Part shown: positions 17,465 through 26,948 of the stretch, piece by piece | Layout of the letters: the number at the start of each line of letters is the position of its first letter | Position numbering within the stretch: position 1 is the stretch's first letter | DNA from: Firm-04 sp964463355 | Lineage (GTDB): Bacteria > Bacillota > Clostridia > Oscillospirales > Ruminococcaceae | Length of the DNA stretch: 64,000 nucleotides | Assembly: GCA_964463355.1 (NCBI GenBank) | Contig: CAYXBP010000008.1 | Span: 1-64,000, forward strand | Direction: 5' to 3' | Notes under the pieces: generated by a model | Told to the model about the DNA's origin: nothing | What the model saw: the letters and a program-made list of their open reading frames with translations, nothing else | Database searches by the model: none | Translations under genes and position numbers: made by a program

Positions 17465-19747
17465 TTGCAATCGGATCAATATACCAAAAAAGCAAAGCAG
17501 ATCATCGAATCTGCACTGGCACACGCGGAGCAGCTTGGTCACACCTTTGTGGGCAGTGAGCATCTACTGCTTGCCATGCTGCGTGATGGCAACAATGTAG
17601 GCGCTGCGATTTTGCGCACCAATCGGGTACATTTACGGAATTATCATCAGGCATTGCTGAAAGAAATCGGCAGAGGTAACGCGATACAACTTACCGAAGC
17701 AGCATTTACCCCTGCGCTCTGTCGTATACTGGAACATGCCAAAAAGTTGGCACAGCAACAGCACCAGGCAGCCGCAGGCAGCGAACATCTTTTGTTGGCA
17801 GTGCTGCATGAGGAACAATGCGGTGCTGCGGCAATTTTGCGCACAATGGGGATCTCTGATCCATCGCAATTGTATCGCGCTGCAAGAGAGGGCGTCACAG
17901 ATGGTGTGCAGCTGCCCAACATCAGCTTTGATGAAAAACGCTGCCCCACGCTGATGAAATATGGCAAGCATCTGACGGATCCCATGATTGCCGATACATT
18001 TGACCCACTCATCGGTAGAGAACAAGAATTGCGGCGTATCATGCAAATTCTGTTGCGTCGCAATAAGAACAATCCCTGCCTGATTGGCACGGCAGGAGTG
18101 GGAAAAACTGCAATCGTAGAAGGTGTTGCAAAGCGTATTGTGCAGGGCAAAGTGCCGCCTGCCCTACGGGATAAGGCCATTATTTCGCTGGATTTTACTG
18201 CTATGCTTGCAGGCGCAAAATATCGCGGTGATTTTGAAGATCGTCTGAAAGCCTGCATGGATGAAGCTGCCGCACAAAGTAATCTGATATTGTTTATAGA
18301 TGAAGTGCATATTATTGTTGGGGCAGGCGCAGCTGAGGGGGCTATTGATGCAGCCAATATGATGAAGCCCCGTCTTGCACGAGGAGATTTGCAGATCATC
18401 GGAGCAACTACCGACAGTGAATATCGTAAGCATATTGAAAAAGATGCGGCTTTGGAGCGCCGCTTCCAAGCGGTGCAAATCGCAGAACCATCCCCAGCAA
18501 CGGCAATCGCTATGTTGCAGGGTCTGCGTTCGCGCTACGAGCAATATCATCATGTGCAGATTGATGATGTTGCTTTACAGGCTGCGGTACAGTATTCGGT
18601 ACGGTATATCCATGATCGTGCTTTGCCCGATAAGGCACTGGATTTGTTGGATGAAGCTTGTGCTTCATTGCAAATGCAAACGCCGTTGTCGCAGAATCTG
18701 ACAGATAATGATATGGAACTTGCCACCGAACTAACGCCCACATTGCCTCACTTGCAGGAATCAAACATTGCAGCTGTGGTATCGGCAAGAGTTGGTGTGC
18801 CTGTACAAAACCCCGATCAATGTGAAGCGACTGCATTGCTGCATCTGGAAGAAACTCTCTCGAAGCAGATTATCGGGCAGGATCAGGCAATCAAAGCGGT
18901 TGCAGCTGCAATTCGGCGCAGTCGCAGTGGCTTGCGGCAGGGAAACCGTCCATGGGGGAGCTTTTTATTGCTGGGGCCAACGGGCGTAGGCAAAACGGCT
19001 TTGGCACGTATGATCGCAGAGCAGCTTTTTGAAGGCAATCTCATCCGTTTGGATATGAGCGAATATATGGAAAAGCACGCTGTTTCTCGCCTGATTGGTG
19101 CGCCTCCTGGCTATGTAGGGCATGATGAGGGCGGCTTGCTGATTGATCAGGTGCGCAAAAAGCCGTATAGTTTGGTGCTGTTTGATGAAATGGAAAAGGC
19201 ACATCCCGATGTATTGAATTTGTTGTTGCAGATATTGGAGGAAGGCTCGCTGCAAGACGCGCAAGGCAACCGCGCAGATTTTTCCAATACCATGATCATA
19301 TTGACTTCTAATATTGGTGCAGAAAACGCTGTGGGGCAGCCGCTTGGTTTTGTCGGAGAGGATGCTCAACAGGGCGTGCAGATGCTGCATCAAGCACAAA
19401 AAATGTTGCGTCCGGAATTGCTGCACCGTTTGGATGAGCAGATTGTGTTTCATCGTTTGACAGAAGCGGATCTGCATACCATTGCACTGCGTATGCTGAC
19501 CCAATTGCGTGACCGCATGGCAGCCTTGCAGTGTGGCTTTTCGTGGACTGAGGAGAGCGTTTCACATCTTTGTGCCCATGCAGATACGACACACGGAGGT
19601 GCAAGAGCATTACGTGCTTATCTGGTGCGGGAGGTGGAATCGTTGTTGGCGGATAGCCTGCTGCAAAAGGGTAAGGGCGAAAAAATCATGTGCTTGCAGA
19701 ATGAACGATTAACAATTACGGAAGTTGCACCTATTTGCCCTTGCTGA
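17465..19747 (+). CDS. clpC: ClpC-type AAA+ unfoldase lacking the M domain
   Basis: Hexameric HSP100 unfoldase of about 760 aa that feeds proteins to ClpP. The N domain has two Clp repeats (about 5-150, each with GSEHLLLAxL). NBD1 has GTAGVGKT and LILFIDEVH; NBD2 has GPTGVGKT and LVLFDEMEKAHPDV. A PLGF loop after NBD2 Walker B could dock ClpP. The coiled-coil M domain (UVR region) that binds adaptors such as MecA/McsB in Bacillus ClpC is missing: only a short linker joins the two ATPase modules. TTG 17465 follows GGGAGGG at 7 nt and aligns with the family N terminus; an ATG 18 nt earlier includes the ribosome site. No ctsR-mcsA-mcsB operon is present. Confidence 0.9.
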   Translation: MQSDQYTKKAKQIIESALAHAEQLGHTFVGSEHLLLAMLRDGNNVGAAILRTNRVHLRNYHQALLKEIGRGNAIQLTEAAFTPALCRILEHAKKLAQQQHQAAAGSEHLLLAVLHEEQCGAAAILRTMGISDPSQLYRAAREGVTDGVQLPNISFDEKRCPTLMKYGKHLTDPMIADTFDPLIGREQELRRIMQILLRRNKNNPCLIGTAGVGKTAIVEGVAKRIVQGKVPPALRDKAIISLDFTAMLAGAKYRGDFEDRLKACMDEAAAQSNLILFIDEVHIIVGAGAAEGAIDAANMMKPRLARGDLQIIGATTDSEYRKHIEKDAALERRFQAVQIAEPSPATAIAMLQGLRSRYEQYHHVQIDDVALQAAVQYSVRYIHDRALPDKALDLLDEACASLQMQTPLSQNLTDNDMELATELTPTLPHLQESNIAAVVSARVGVPVQNPDQCEATALLHLEETLSKQIIGQDQAIKAVAAAIRRSRSGLRQGNRPWGSFLLLGPTGVGKTALARMIAEQLFEGNLIRLDMSEYMEKHAVSRLIGAPPGYVGHDEGGLLIDQVRKKPYSLVLFDEMEKAHPDVLNLLLQILEEGSLQDAQGNRADFSNTMIILTSNIGAENAVGQPLGFVGEDAQQGVQMLHQAQKMLRPELLHRLDEQIVFHRLTEADLHTIALRMLTQLRDRMAALQCGFSWTEESVSHLCAHADTTHGGARALRAYLVREVESLLADSLLQKGKGEKIMCLQNERLTITEVAPICPC

Positions 19748-19914
19748 AATGTGAAGGATCATCGCGGCATCAAAGAAGTTTCACTTCAGCCCCTGTTCCG
19801 CTTCTGCTGATAGCGAACGATCGTTTCTTTTGTGCGAATGCCCTAAAGCGATGAACAGAATCAAAAAAGCTTTGCACAGCATGGCAAAATTACAGAATGT
19901 ATCTCTGTTTCGGC

Positions 19915-19943
19915 TTGACAATACCTTGCAGATATGGTAAAAT
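19915..19943 (+). promoter_or_regulatory. Promoter of purA
   Basis: -35 TTGACA at 19915-19920, 17-nt spacer, -10 TAAAAT at 19938-19943. The roughly 100-nt leader that follows holds a small hairpin (GTGCGA/TCGCAC) and a 12-bp perfect palindrome GAGTGATCACTC at 20003-20014, which could be a regulator site. The rest of 19748-19914 shows nothing recognisable. Confidence 0.75.
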
Positions 19944-20046
19944 CATACTTGTATGAGTGTGCGACTTTTTCGCACAAACAAGAATTCCGTTGCGCTTTGG
20001 GTGAGTGATCACTCTGAGCAATCTGTGAGGAAGGATACGATTCAAC

Positions 20047-21324
20047 ATGATTAGTGCAATTGTAGGCGGTAACTGGGGCGATGAGGGCAAAGGCAAGCTG
20101 ACCGATGTCTTTGCTGCCGATGCCGATTTCGTCGTTCGTTTTCAGGGCGGCGCAAACGCAGGTCATACCATCATCAATGCGTATGGAAAGTATGTGCTGC
20201 ACATTCTCCCTTCGGGTGTTTTTCAGCCTGGTACCGTAAACCTGATCGGCCCTGGTGCTGCATTTAACCTTGAGGCGTTCAAGAAGGAAATGAATCAACT
20301 GAAAGAAGGCGGCGTACCTACTCCCGATATCCGCATTTCGGATCGCGCACAGCTTGTGATGCCCTATCACATTCTGTTTGATCAGCTGGAGGAGCGGCGT
20401 TTGGGAAAGAACAGTTTCGGTTCCACCCAGTCTGGTATTGCACCTTTCTATTCCGATAAGGCGATGAAAATCGGCTTCCAGTTGGCAGAACTGTATAACA
20501 AGAATCTTGCAGAAAAGGTTGAGCGCGTATGCCACATCAAGAATGCGACCATGTCCGCGCTGTATCCCGATGCTGATCCGCTGGAGCCTGGTAAGATTTT
20601 GGCATACCTGCGTGAGTGCGGCGAATATCTTAAGCCTTACTTGTGCAATATGGCACAGCTGATGACGGACGCGGTCAAGAACGGCAAGAATATCTTGCTG
20701 GAGGGACAGCTGGGTGCGTTGCGTGATACTACCAACGGTATTTATCCGTTTACTACGTCCTCTTCAACACTGGCTGGCTTTGGCGCAGTAGGCGCATGTG
20801 TACCGCCCCATGAGATCAAGCGGGTGATTACTGTGGTGAAGGCATATTCCTCCTGTGTAGGTGCTGGCCCCTTTGTAACTGAAATCTTCGGTGAGGAGGC
20901 TGATACTCTGCGTAAGTGCGGTGGCAGCGACGGCGAGTTCGGTGCGACTACTGGTCGTCCTCGCAGAATGGGATGGTTCGATGCAGTTGCAACCCGTTAC
21001 GGTTGTATGTTGCAGGGTGCTACCGATGTTGCGCTTTCCTTGATTGATGTGTTGGGTTACATGGACAAAATCCCTGTGTGTGTGGGCTATGAGATTGATG
21101 GCGTGGTGACGGAGGACTTCCCAGCAGGCGACCGCCTGGATTACGCAAAGCCTGTTTATGAAACGCTGCCAGGTTGGAAGTGCGATATCAGAGGCATTAC
21201 CGAGTACGATCAATTGCCCGAAAATGCAAAGAAGTACATTGCGTATATCGAGGAAAAAATTGGCTACCCTGTTACCATGATTTCAACTGGCCCTGATCGC
21301 GCAGACATGATCTACCGTAAGTAA
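20047..21324 (+). CDS. purA: Adenylosuccinate synthetase
   Basis: Joins IMP and aspartate with GTP to adenylosuccinate, the first committed step to AMP. 425 aa, the normal length. The N terminus GGNWGDEGKGK is the GTP/IMP P-loop, followed by GGANAGHTI, GATTGRPRRMGWFD and STGPDRADMI. ATG 20047 has GAGGAAGGA upstream. It is monocistronic, between its own promoter and terminator. Confidence 0.97.
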   Translation: MISAIVGGNWGDEGKGKLTDVFAADADFVVRFQGGANAGHTIINAYGKYVLHILPSGVFQPGTVNLIGPGAAFNLEAFKKEMNQLKEGGVPTPDIRISDRAQLVMPYHILFDQLEERRLGKNSFGSTQSGIAPFYSDKAMKIGFQLAELYNKNLAEKVERVCHIKNATMSALYPDADPLEPGKILAYLRECGEYLKPYLCNMAQLMTDAVKNGKNILLEGQLGALRDTTNGIYPFTTSSSTLAGFGAVGACVPPHEIKRVITVVKAYSSCVGAGPFVTEIFGEEADTLRKCGGSDGEFGATTGRPRRMGWFDAVATRYGCMLQGATDVALSLIDVLGYMDKIPVCVGYEIDGVVTEDFPAGDRLDYAKPVYETLPGWKCDIRGITEYDQLPENAKKYIAYIEEKIGYPVTMISTGPDRADMIYRK

Positions 21325-21332
21325 AAAGAGCC

Positions 21333-21369
21333 AAAACCGTCGGGATTCTTGCGTTTTCCCGACGGTTTT
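21333..21369 (+). terminator. Terminator of purA
   Basis: A 13-bp stem (21333-21345 with 21357-21369; AAAACCGTCGGGA) follows directly after the purA stop and ends in TTTTC. Confidence 0.85.
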
Positions 21370-21396
21370 CTTCATGAAATCTTAAAAGTTTCTCGC

Positions 21397-21425
21397 TTGC
21401 ATCTTAAGGAAGTTTTTGCTATAAT
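21397..21425 (+). promoter_or_regulatory. Promoter of the ABC transporter gene
   Basis: -35 TTGCAT at 21397-21402, 17-nt spacer, -10 TATAAT at 21420-21425. Confidence 0.7.
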
Positions 21426-21474
21426 GAAGTTATCATAGATCATGCGACACATGACATTATACAGGAGGCAAATC

Positions 21475-24318
21475 ATGTTAGAAACAAGAGAACTCTGCAA
21501 AACCTACCGCCCCAAAAAAGGGCAGCCCGTTATGGCGGTGGATCATATCTCCTTGCGTTTTCCCGAAAAAGGCATGGTCTTTTTACTGGGTAAATCGGGC
21601 AGTGGTAAATCCACCATGCTGAACCTGCTGGGCGGATTGGATCAGTACGATGGTGGCGAAATCATCATCAAAGGCATTTCTTCCAAGGATTTCACCCAGC
21701 AGAGATTCGATAGCTACCGTAACACCTATGTCGGCTTTATCTTCCAAGAGTATAATGTGCTTGAGGAATTCACCGTTGGTGCTAATATCGCGCTGGCACT
21801 GGAGTTGCAGGGCAAAACCGCAACCGATGCCGAGATCAATGCTATTTTGCAGGAAGTGGACTTGGTAGGCTACGGCAACCGTAAACCGAATGAGCTTTCA
21901 GGCGGTCAAAAGCAAAGAGTCGCCATCGCTCGTGCGTTGGTGAAAAACCCTGAAATCATTATGGCAGATGAGCCGACTGGCGCACTGGATTCCAATACTG
22001 GTAGGCAGGTGCTGGATACCTTAAAACGACTCTCTGCCGATAAGCTGGTTATTATCGTTTCCCATGACCGCGAATACGCCGAGCAGTACGCCGACCGTAT
22101 CATTGAACTGGCAGACGGAAAGGTCATCCGCGATGTGGAGGCTGCTGAGGATGTGAAAGAGGAAGCCGCAAAGCAACTGATCTTCCGCAGCAATACCGTT
22201 GAAATCCCCGCTGAGTATCACTTGACCGAAGATGACCGTGTGCGCATCAACGAGTACATGGACAACATGAAGAAGGGGCTGACCCTGACACTGGGTGGCT
22301 TTGTGCGCAAGTTCCGTGATACCGATACCGCTAAAATTCCTGCGCAGGATGGCTCTAAATTCAATCTGATTCGTTCCAAGCTTCCTCTACGCAGCGCGTT
22401 CAAGATTGGATGCAGCAGCTTAAAGCACAAGCGATTCCGCCTTGTTATGACGATTTTGCTTTCTGTGGCGGCGTTCTCGCTGTTCGCATTGGTGGATACG
22501 TTCAGTTCCTATGACCATATCCGTGCCTGTACACAGTCATTGATGGACAGCAACATTGACTACATCTCTGTGTGCAAATCGCTGAAGCGCGGTGAAGGCA
22601 TGAATACCTGGTGGGATAGCTGGAATAATTTGCTTTCGGAAGAGGATATGGCGCGCCTGAGAGAAGAAACTGGCATTGATGCCATGGGTATGTATATGCC
22701 TACAGGCTACAGTCAGCTTGCATTTCAAACACAGGTTGATCGGGAAAAATTTGAGCATAATGGTATGTATAACATCTACCCTTCCAGCCTGCATGGCTTT
22801 GTGGAGGTTGACGCAGCATCCATTGAGCAGATGGGCTATCAGGTTGTGACTGGCACACTTCCCGACGGAAACAAAAAAGAGATTGCCGTAAGCCTTGTTG
22901 TGTACGAAAGCTTCAAAAAGGGCGGCTATGCCGCACCCATGCTTGAAAACGATGTTGATGGCGATTTTCCAGAGGATACAACCGCTGCACCTGCAACGCC
23001 CGATGAGGACGACAAGAAAGACGAGATCCAATACGCAAAGATCGAAAAGCCCGAAGACCTCATTGGCAAGAAAATGCTACTTGCTGATGTCGAATATACG
23101 ATCACCGCAGTAGTAGATACTAAGCTGGACCTGACCCGCTATGCCTCCTTGATGGAGGATTCTGAGCAGATGTCCAATGCCGAAATGATTGTCAGCTATA
23201 TGCTGATGAACGAATATGGGTGTGCAATGGATTACAGCCTCAGCGGTGCAGCCATGGTCGGCAGAGGTGCCGTTGCAAAGATGGTCGAGGAATATCCACA
23301 GATGTATGAGGAAACCAACGGCAGCTTCTGGTTGAGTGCCGATTATGCATCGGCAGCTGATACCGATTTGAATGTCAGCTTCTGGGCAAACTATCATACT
23401 GCACTGAAGAACATTCCAGCAGAAGATATTATCTGGTTGGATGGTGAGAAAACCGAGCTTGCAAAAAATGAGTTCATTATTGCAGCTGGAGGCATTCAAA
23501 TATACAACACCAATGTCGGCGATATCGTGCAAATTATACCTGCTGATGGCACAGAACTGACCGCTGATAACATCAACAAGGCATTGGGTGATATGAATGG
23601 TAAGTTTACTGGTCAAGTATATTCCTATGGTACCGATGCCTCTGACACGGAAATGAATAACATGAAGCTGGTCGGTGTCATCCGCCCTGAAAGCAGATAC
23701 GATGATTGTGTTGTGTTCCATACAGACTATACTCAAATCATAGTAGGCGATACCGACGGCATTTATAAGAGTGCAGTGGGTGCAATGCCGAAATCCGAAC
23801 GTGACATTGAGAAATTTGTACGTTACTGCTACCGCGAAGATTCTGATTTGCGCTATGAGCTGCAAAATGCTGTTACCTATGAGCTGGATTCCATTAATGA
23901 GGTGCTTGTCGTACTGGCAAAGGTGTTCCTGTACATTGGTATAGCATTTGCAATCTTTGCAGCACTGCTAATGGCAAACTTCATTACCACCAGTATTAGC
24001 TACAAAAAGCAGGAGATCGGTATTCTACGTGCCATCGGCTCTCGTTCGAATGATGTGTTCCGTATCTTCTTCTCTGAAAGCTTTGTCATAGCGATGATTA
24101 ACTTCGCACTCTCCGCAGTCTTATGCAGTATTGGTGTTGGTGTAATCAACTATGTGATTCGTACATATGTAGGTGTTTTGGTCACTGTGCTGCACTTCGG
24201 CATCCGTCAGATTTTCCTGTTGGTACTCATCAGCGTGGCAATTGCTGCGATTGCAAGCTTTATTCCCGTGTATCGTATTGCATCCAAACGCCCCATCGAC
24301 GCAATTCGTAACAAGTAA
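21475..24318 (+). CDS. ABC transporter, fused ATPase and FtsX-like permease (MacB-like)
   Basis: A single 947-aa chain. The N-terminal ATPase (about 1-225) has GKSGSGKST, signature LSGGQKQRVA and IIMADEPTGALD. A linker of about 90 residues leads to a first transmembrane helix (about 332-350). A large extracytoplasmic domain of about 460 residues follows, then three C-terminal helices (about 820-940) with FtsX-type sequence. Such transporters act as mechanotransmitters or export peptides or lipids rather than import; the substrate is unknown. ATG 21475 follows AGGAGG. No two-component system adjoins it, unlike BceAB systems. Confidence 0.88.
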   Translation: MLETRELCKTYRPKKGQPVMAVDHISLRFPEKGMVFLLGKSGSGKSTMLNLLGGLDQYDGGEIIIKGISSKDFTQQRFDSYRNTYVGFIFQEYNVLEEFTVGANIALALELQGKTATDAEINAILQEVDLVGYGNRKPNELSGGQKQRVAIARALVKNPEIIMADEPTGALDSNTGRQVLDTLKRLSADKLVIIVSHDREYAEQYADRIIELADGKVIRDVEAAEDVKEEAAKQLIFRSNTVEIPAEYHLTEDDRVRINEYMDNMKKGLTLTLGGFVRKFRDTDTAKIPAQDGSKFNLIRSKLPLRSAFKIGCSSLKHKRFRLVMTILLSVAAFSLFALVDTFSSYDHIRACTQSLMDSNIDYISVCKSLKRGEGMNTWWDSWNNLLSEEDMARLREETGIDAMGMYMPTGYSQLAFQTQVDREKFEHNGMYNIYPSSLHGFVEVDAASIEQMGYQVVTGTLPDGNKKEIAVSLVVYESFKKGGYAAPMLENDVDGDFPEDTTAAPATPDEDDKKDEIQYAKIEKPEDLIGKKMLLADVEYTITAVVDTKLDLTRYASLMEDSEQMSNAEMIVSYMLMNEYGCAMDYSLSGAAMVGRGAVAKMVEEYPQMYEETNGSFWLSADYASAADTDLNVSFWANYHTALKNIPAEDIIWLDGEKTELAKNEFIIAAGGIQIYNTNVGDIVQIIPADGTELTADNINKALGDMNGKFTGQVYSYGTDASDTEMNNMKLVGVIRPESRYDDCVVFHTDYTQIIVGDTDGIYKSAVGAMPKSERDIEKFVRYCYREDSDLRYELQNAVTYELDSINEVLVVLAKVFLYIGIAFAIFAALLMANFITTSISYKKQEIGILRAIGSRSNDVFRIFFSESFVIAMINFALSAVLCSIGVGVINYVIRTYVGVLVTVLHFGIRQIFLLVLISVAIAAIASFIPVYRIASKRPIDAIRNK

Positions 24319-24342
24319 TTCTTTCCGCATGAGATGTTTCAC

Positions 24343-24379
24343 ACAAGCGGCATTCTCTCACCGAGGGAATGCTGCTTGT
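24343..24379 (+). terminator. Terminator of the ABC transporter gene
   Basis: A 13-pair stem (24343-24355 with 24367-24379) follows about 25 nt after the stop and ends in TTTCT. Confidence 0.75.
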
Positions 24380-24394
24380 TTCTACATAAAATGG

Positions 24395-24428
24395 AAGCGG
24401 TATCGCCTTTTTGTGGGTGATACCGCTT
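24395..24428. terminator. Hairpin terminator, probably for the leftward zinc-ribbon/MATE transcript
   Basis: A 13-pair stem (24395-24407 with 24416-24428; AAGCGGTATCGCC). It has T-rich tails in both directions, lies between convergent genes and directly follows the leftward zinc-ribbon end. Confidence 0.65.
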
Positions 24429-24446
24429 TTCAGTATGCGTATGTGT

Positions 24447-25063
24447 TTATCGTTTTCTGCCACAGTGACAGCAGCTCATAAAGTTTTCAGGAGATTCTTC
24501 ACCGCAATACGGGCAAACCACCATTTTTCGTTGTAACTGCGTTGCAGGAGGTACGGCATTGCTCTGTACGACTTGCTGCATATTAATTGGGTCAGTTTCG
24601 ATGTTTTTCAATTTTTTTTACGTTTCGTACAATCTTGCGTATCAACAAAGCATAGTACCATAGACCGATCAGCAATGCAAACAACAAACTGTTCGATGCG
24701 ATCAAGGAAGGCATAATCACGCAGCCGCCCAATACCATCATAATGATCGCCGTGATAATTTGCTTTATGCAAGCTGCTTTATTGATCTGTGCTACAGGCA
24801 TTATATCGTGTACAGTCGATTCTTCCTGTTGTTCGTAATACTGTTGCATATCGTCCAGAGCATTCTTTTTGCTTTTTAATACCAAGAATCGTTCGTATCA
24901 TGACAAGCAACAATGTGCCGATCCAAATCACTGCAAAAATCAATATCAGCTTGCTGCGCGTGGCAAGATAGCCCGGCACCAGCATAGAAGCACCACAGAC
25001 GATCATCACGGCGAGAATCAGTGTTGAAGTGATCTGATTGTTGCGATTGTTGTTCTTATTCAT
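24447..25063 (-). pseudogene. Four-helix membrane protein with C-terminal zinc ribbon, split by two +1 frameshifts
   Basis: Three overlapping frames appear to encode one protein. Frame 1 (ATG 25063, AAAGGA upstream) gives two helices (STLILAVMIVCGASMLVPG, LILIFAVIWIGTLLLVMI) up to LGIKKQK. Frame 2 continues as KNALDDMQQYYEQQEESTVHD and two more similar helices, ending VRNVKKIEKHRN at 24592. Frame 3 gives IETDPINMQQ and a zinc ribbon (CPYCGEESPENFMSCCHC) ending at 24447. Neither frame 2 nor frame 3 has a ribosome site. The junctions fall at A-tracts on the coding strand (24866-24877; 24604-24619, including an A8 run), and both need the same change, one A fewer. The gene may be decayed, have sequencing errors, or use slippage. 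If frame 3 is translated alone it would be a 44-aa zinc-ribbon protein from 24581. Confidence 0.6.
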
Positions 25064-25153
25064 CGAGTTGTTCCTTTCTGTTTGGGCGAAAATATCGGTA
25101 CTATGCTCTTGCAGGGTACATTCTGCTATGTGAAGATGCAATTCTGCGCTTTG

Positions 25154-26518
25154 TTATTGGGAATCTGTTTGCGTTTGCGTGTTGATGTGTTTATACCATG
25201 TGCCCATGCGGTAGAAGATGACTGAGAGTATCGTGGCAACCGTCCAGCTAATCGGCCATGCCATCCAGATGCCTGTTGGCCCCATGAATTGTGAGAAGAT
25301 CCATGCAAGCACCACGCGCATAAAGAGATCCACTAGCGTTGCAATCATAAAAAGTCCCATGCTGCCGCTGCCACGGAGAATACCATCTGCCAGCACTTTA
25401 ACGCAGATCACGACAAAGCACGGCGAGGTGATACACATGAAATTTCGCGCGGTCTGTAAGGCAAGCGCACTGCTTTCTTTATTAAGAAACAGTCGCAACA
25501 GTGCGTTTCCGCCCAGCAGGTACACAGCCGTAAACATCAATGCAATGGCGCAGACCATTTTCACTGCCGCACGAAAGCCTTCCTTGACGCGATCGGGCAG
25601 TCCGGCACCGAGATTCTGCGCCGTAAAGCCAGACATTCCCGTGCCTGCGTTGTTAAAGCAGGTGACAGCGAAAGTGTTCAGCTTGATGGCAGCCGTATAG
25701 CCCGCAATAACCGCAGAGCCATACGGGTTAATAAAGGTTTGAATGATGAGATTGCCCACCGAGATGAAGCTTTGTTGTAAAATGGCAGGTATGGACATCA
25801 TGATCATATCTTTCAAATCTTTGGAAGCGAAAAGTATTGCATCCTTGCTTTGGGGTATCTGACCGATGCGCCGCAGAATCAGAAAAAGTGCGATAATACA
25901 GGCAAACGCCTGTGCGATAAAGGTTGCCCAGGCAAGCCCTGGCACACCCTGCTTGAATACGAGAACAAATAACAGATCCAATGCGATATTGCTGAAAGAC
26001 GAAAACATTAGCAGATACAGCGGCGTTTTGCTGTCACCCAGGCTGCTGAACAGTGCAGTAATGATGTTATACATAAATACAAATACGAAGCCGCCAGTGT
26101 AAATACGCAGGTATCGTTCGCCCTCGTTGAAAATATCCGCAGGGGTATTGACCAGCCGCATGAGAAATGCGCTGCCTGTTATGCCCATAACGGTCAGCAG
26201 CAAAGAAAGAGCCGTGCCAAAAATCAGGGCAGTTGTCATACACGAGCGTACACGCATATAATCCTTTCTGCCAAACAGATTGCCCAACACCACGCCAACG
26301 CCGATCTGTGAACCAACCGCCACCGCCATAAACAGCATAGTGATGGCATAGCTTGCTCCGATGGCAGCCAGTGCCTGCTCACCGACATATATACCTGCAA
26401 TGGCAGTATCTGCGATATTGTACAACTGCTGAAAAAACACACTAAAGAACAACGGCAGGGTATAGCTTATCAGCACCTTGCCAGGCTGCCCCTGCGTTAG
26501 ATCCTTTACCGATGCCAT
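25154..26518 (-). CDS. MATE family efflux transporter
   Basis: A 454-aa, 12-helix antiporter that expels drugs or metabolites in exchange for Na+ or H+. The typical MatE opening is DLTQGQPGKVLISYTLPLFFSVFFQQLYNIADT; other markers are GVGVVLGNLFGRKD, GSAVIAGYTAA and NNAGTGMSGFTAQNLGAG. ATG 26518 follows AAAGGAAG; a much longer upstream frame lacks any signal and overlaps the preceding gene. It is probably in a leftward operon with the two membrane genes upstream. Confidence 0.92.
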   Translation of the reverse strand: MASVKDLTQGQPGKVLISYTLPLFFSVFFQQLYNIADTAIAGIYVGEQALAAIGASYAITMLFMAVAVGSQIGVGVVLGNLFGRKDYMRVRSCMTTALIFGTALSLLLTVMGITGSAFLMRLVNTPADIFNEGERYLRIYTGGFVFVFMYNIITALFSSLGDSKTPLYLLMFSSFSNIALDLLFVLVFKQGVPGLAWATFIAQAFACIIALFLILRRIGQIPQSKDAILFASKDLKDMIMMSIPAILQQSFISVGNLIIQTFINPYGSAVIAGYTAAIKLNTFAVTCFNNAGTGMSGFTAQNLGAGLPDRVKEGFRAAVKMVCAIALMFTAVYLLGGNALLRLFLNKESSALALQTARNFMCITSPCFVVICVKVLADGILRGSGSMGLFMIATLVDLFMRVVLAWIFSQFMGPTGIWMAWPISWTVATILSVIFYRMGTWYKHINTQTQTDSQ

Positions 26519-26571
26519 AGTCTGGTACTTCCTTTCTGTATAAGCGGCATTTGCTCTGTATAATGGGTACT

Positions 26572-26943
26572 CTATTGGTTTTTCTTTGAAAAAAGCCATT
26601 CCTTCAAGCGTTTGTACTGCTTTTTTACACTTGCAAACAGTTTTTTCTGTTCTTCTTTCAGCAGAACGAGCGTACGGGTATCTGATGGAAACCACAGTCG
26701 CAGCAATGCAATGGCGATGCCTACGGTTAGGATTTTTTCCGGTGTACCAGGCAGCCAAAGCAATCCCAGATACACTGTTGCAAGATTGCGCAGCCAGTCG
26801 ATTCCAAAATATACGCCTACGCCCAACGCGCAGTATGACCATCCGTTTGTAATGAACCATCCTACTGCCAGACAGAGCAGCAAGCGAGGGTTGGTTAATG
26901 CGTCAAGCCATTTTTTCCATTTCTTACGGTTTTCAGATTTCAT
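26572..26943 (-). CDS. Small membrane protein of unknown function
   Basis: A 123-aa basic protein with two to three hydrophobic stretches (about residues 20-50 and 65-82) and a Lys-rich C-terminal tail (KEEQKKLFASVKKQYKRLKEW) that may form an amphipathic helix. I do not recognise the family. It starts 5 nt after the stop of the DUF2238-like gene and its ribosome site is weak and distant, so it may depend on coupled translation. Confidence 0.6.
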   Translation of the reverse strand: MKSENRKKWKKWLDALTNPRLLLCLAVGWFITNGWSYCALGVGVYFGIDWLRNLATVYLGLLWLPGTPEKILTVGIAIALLRLWFPSDTRTLVLLKEEQKKLFASVKKQYKRLKEWLFSKKNQ

Positions 26944-26948
26944 AGCGT

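Noticed and set aside
25154..26860. Long N-terminal extension of the MATE transporter
   Set aside because: It overlaps the upstream gene and has no MATE similarity; ATG 26518 with AAAGGAAG is the natural start.
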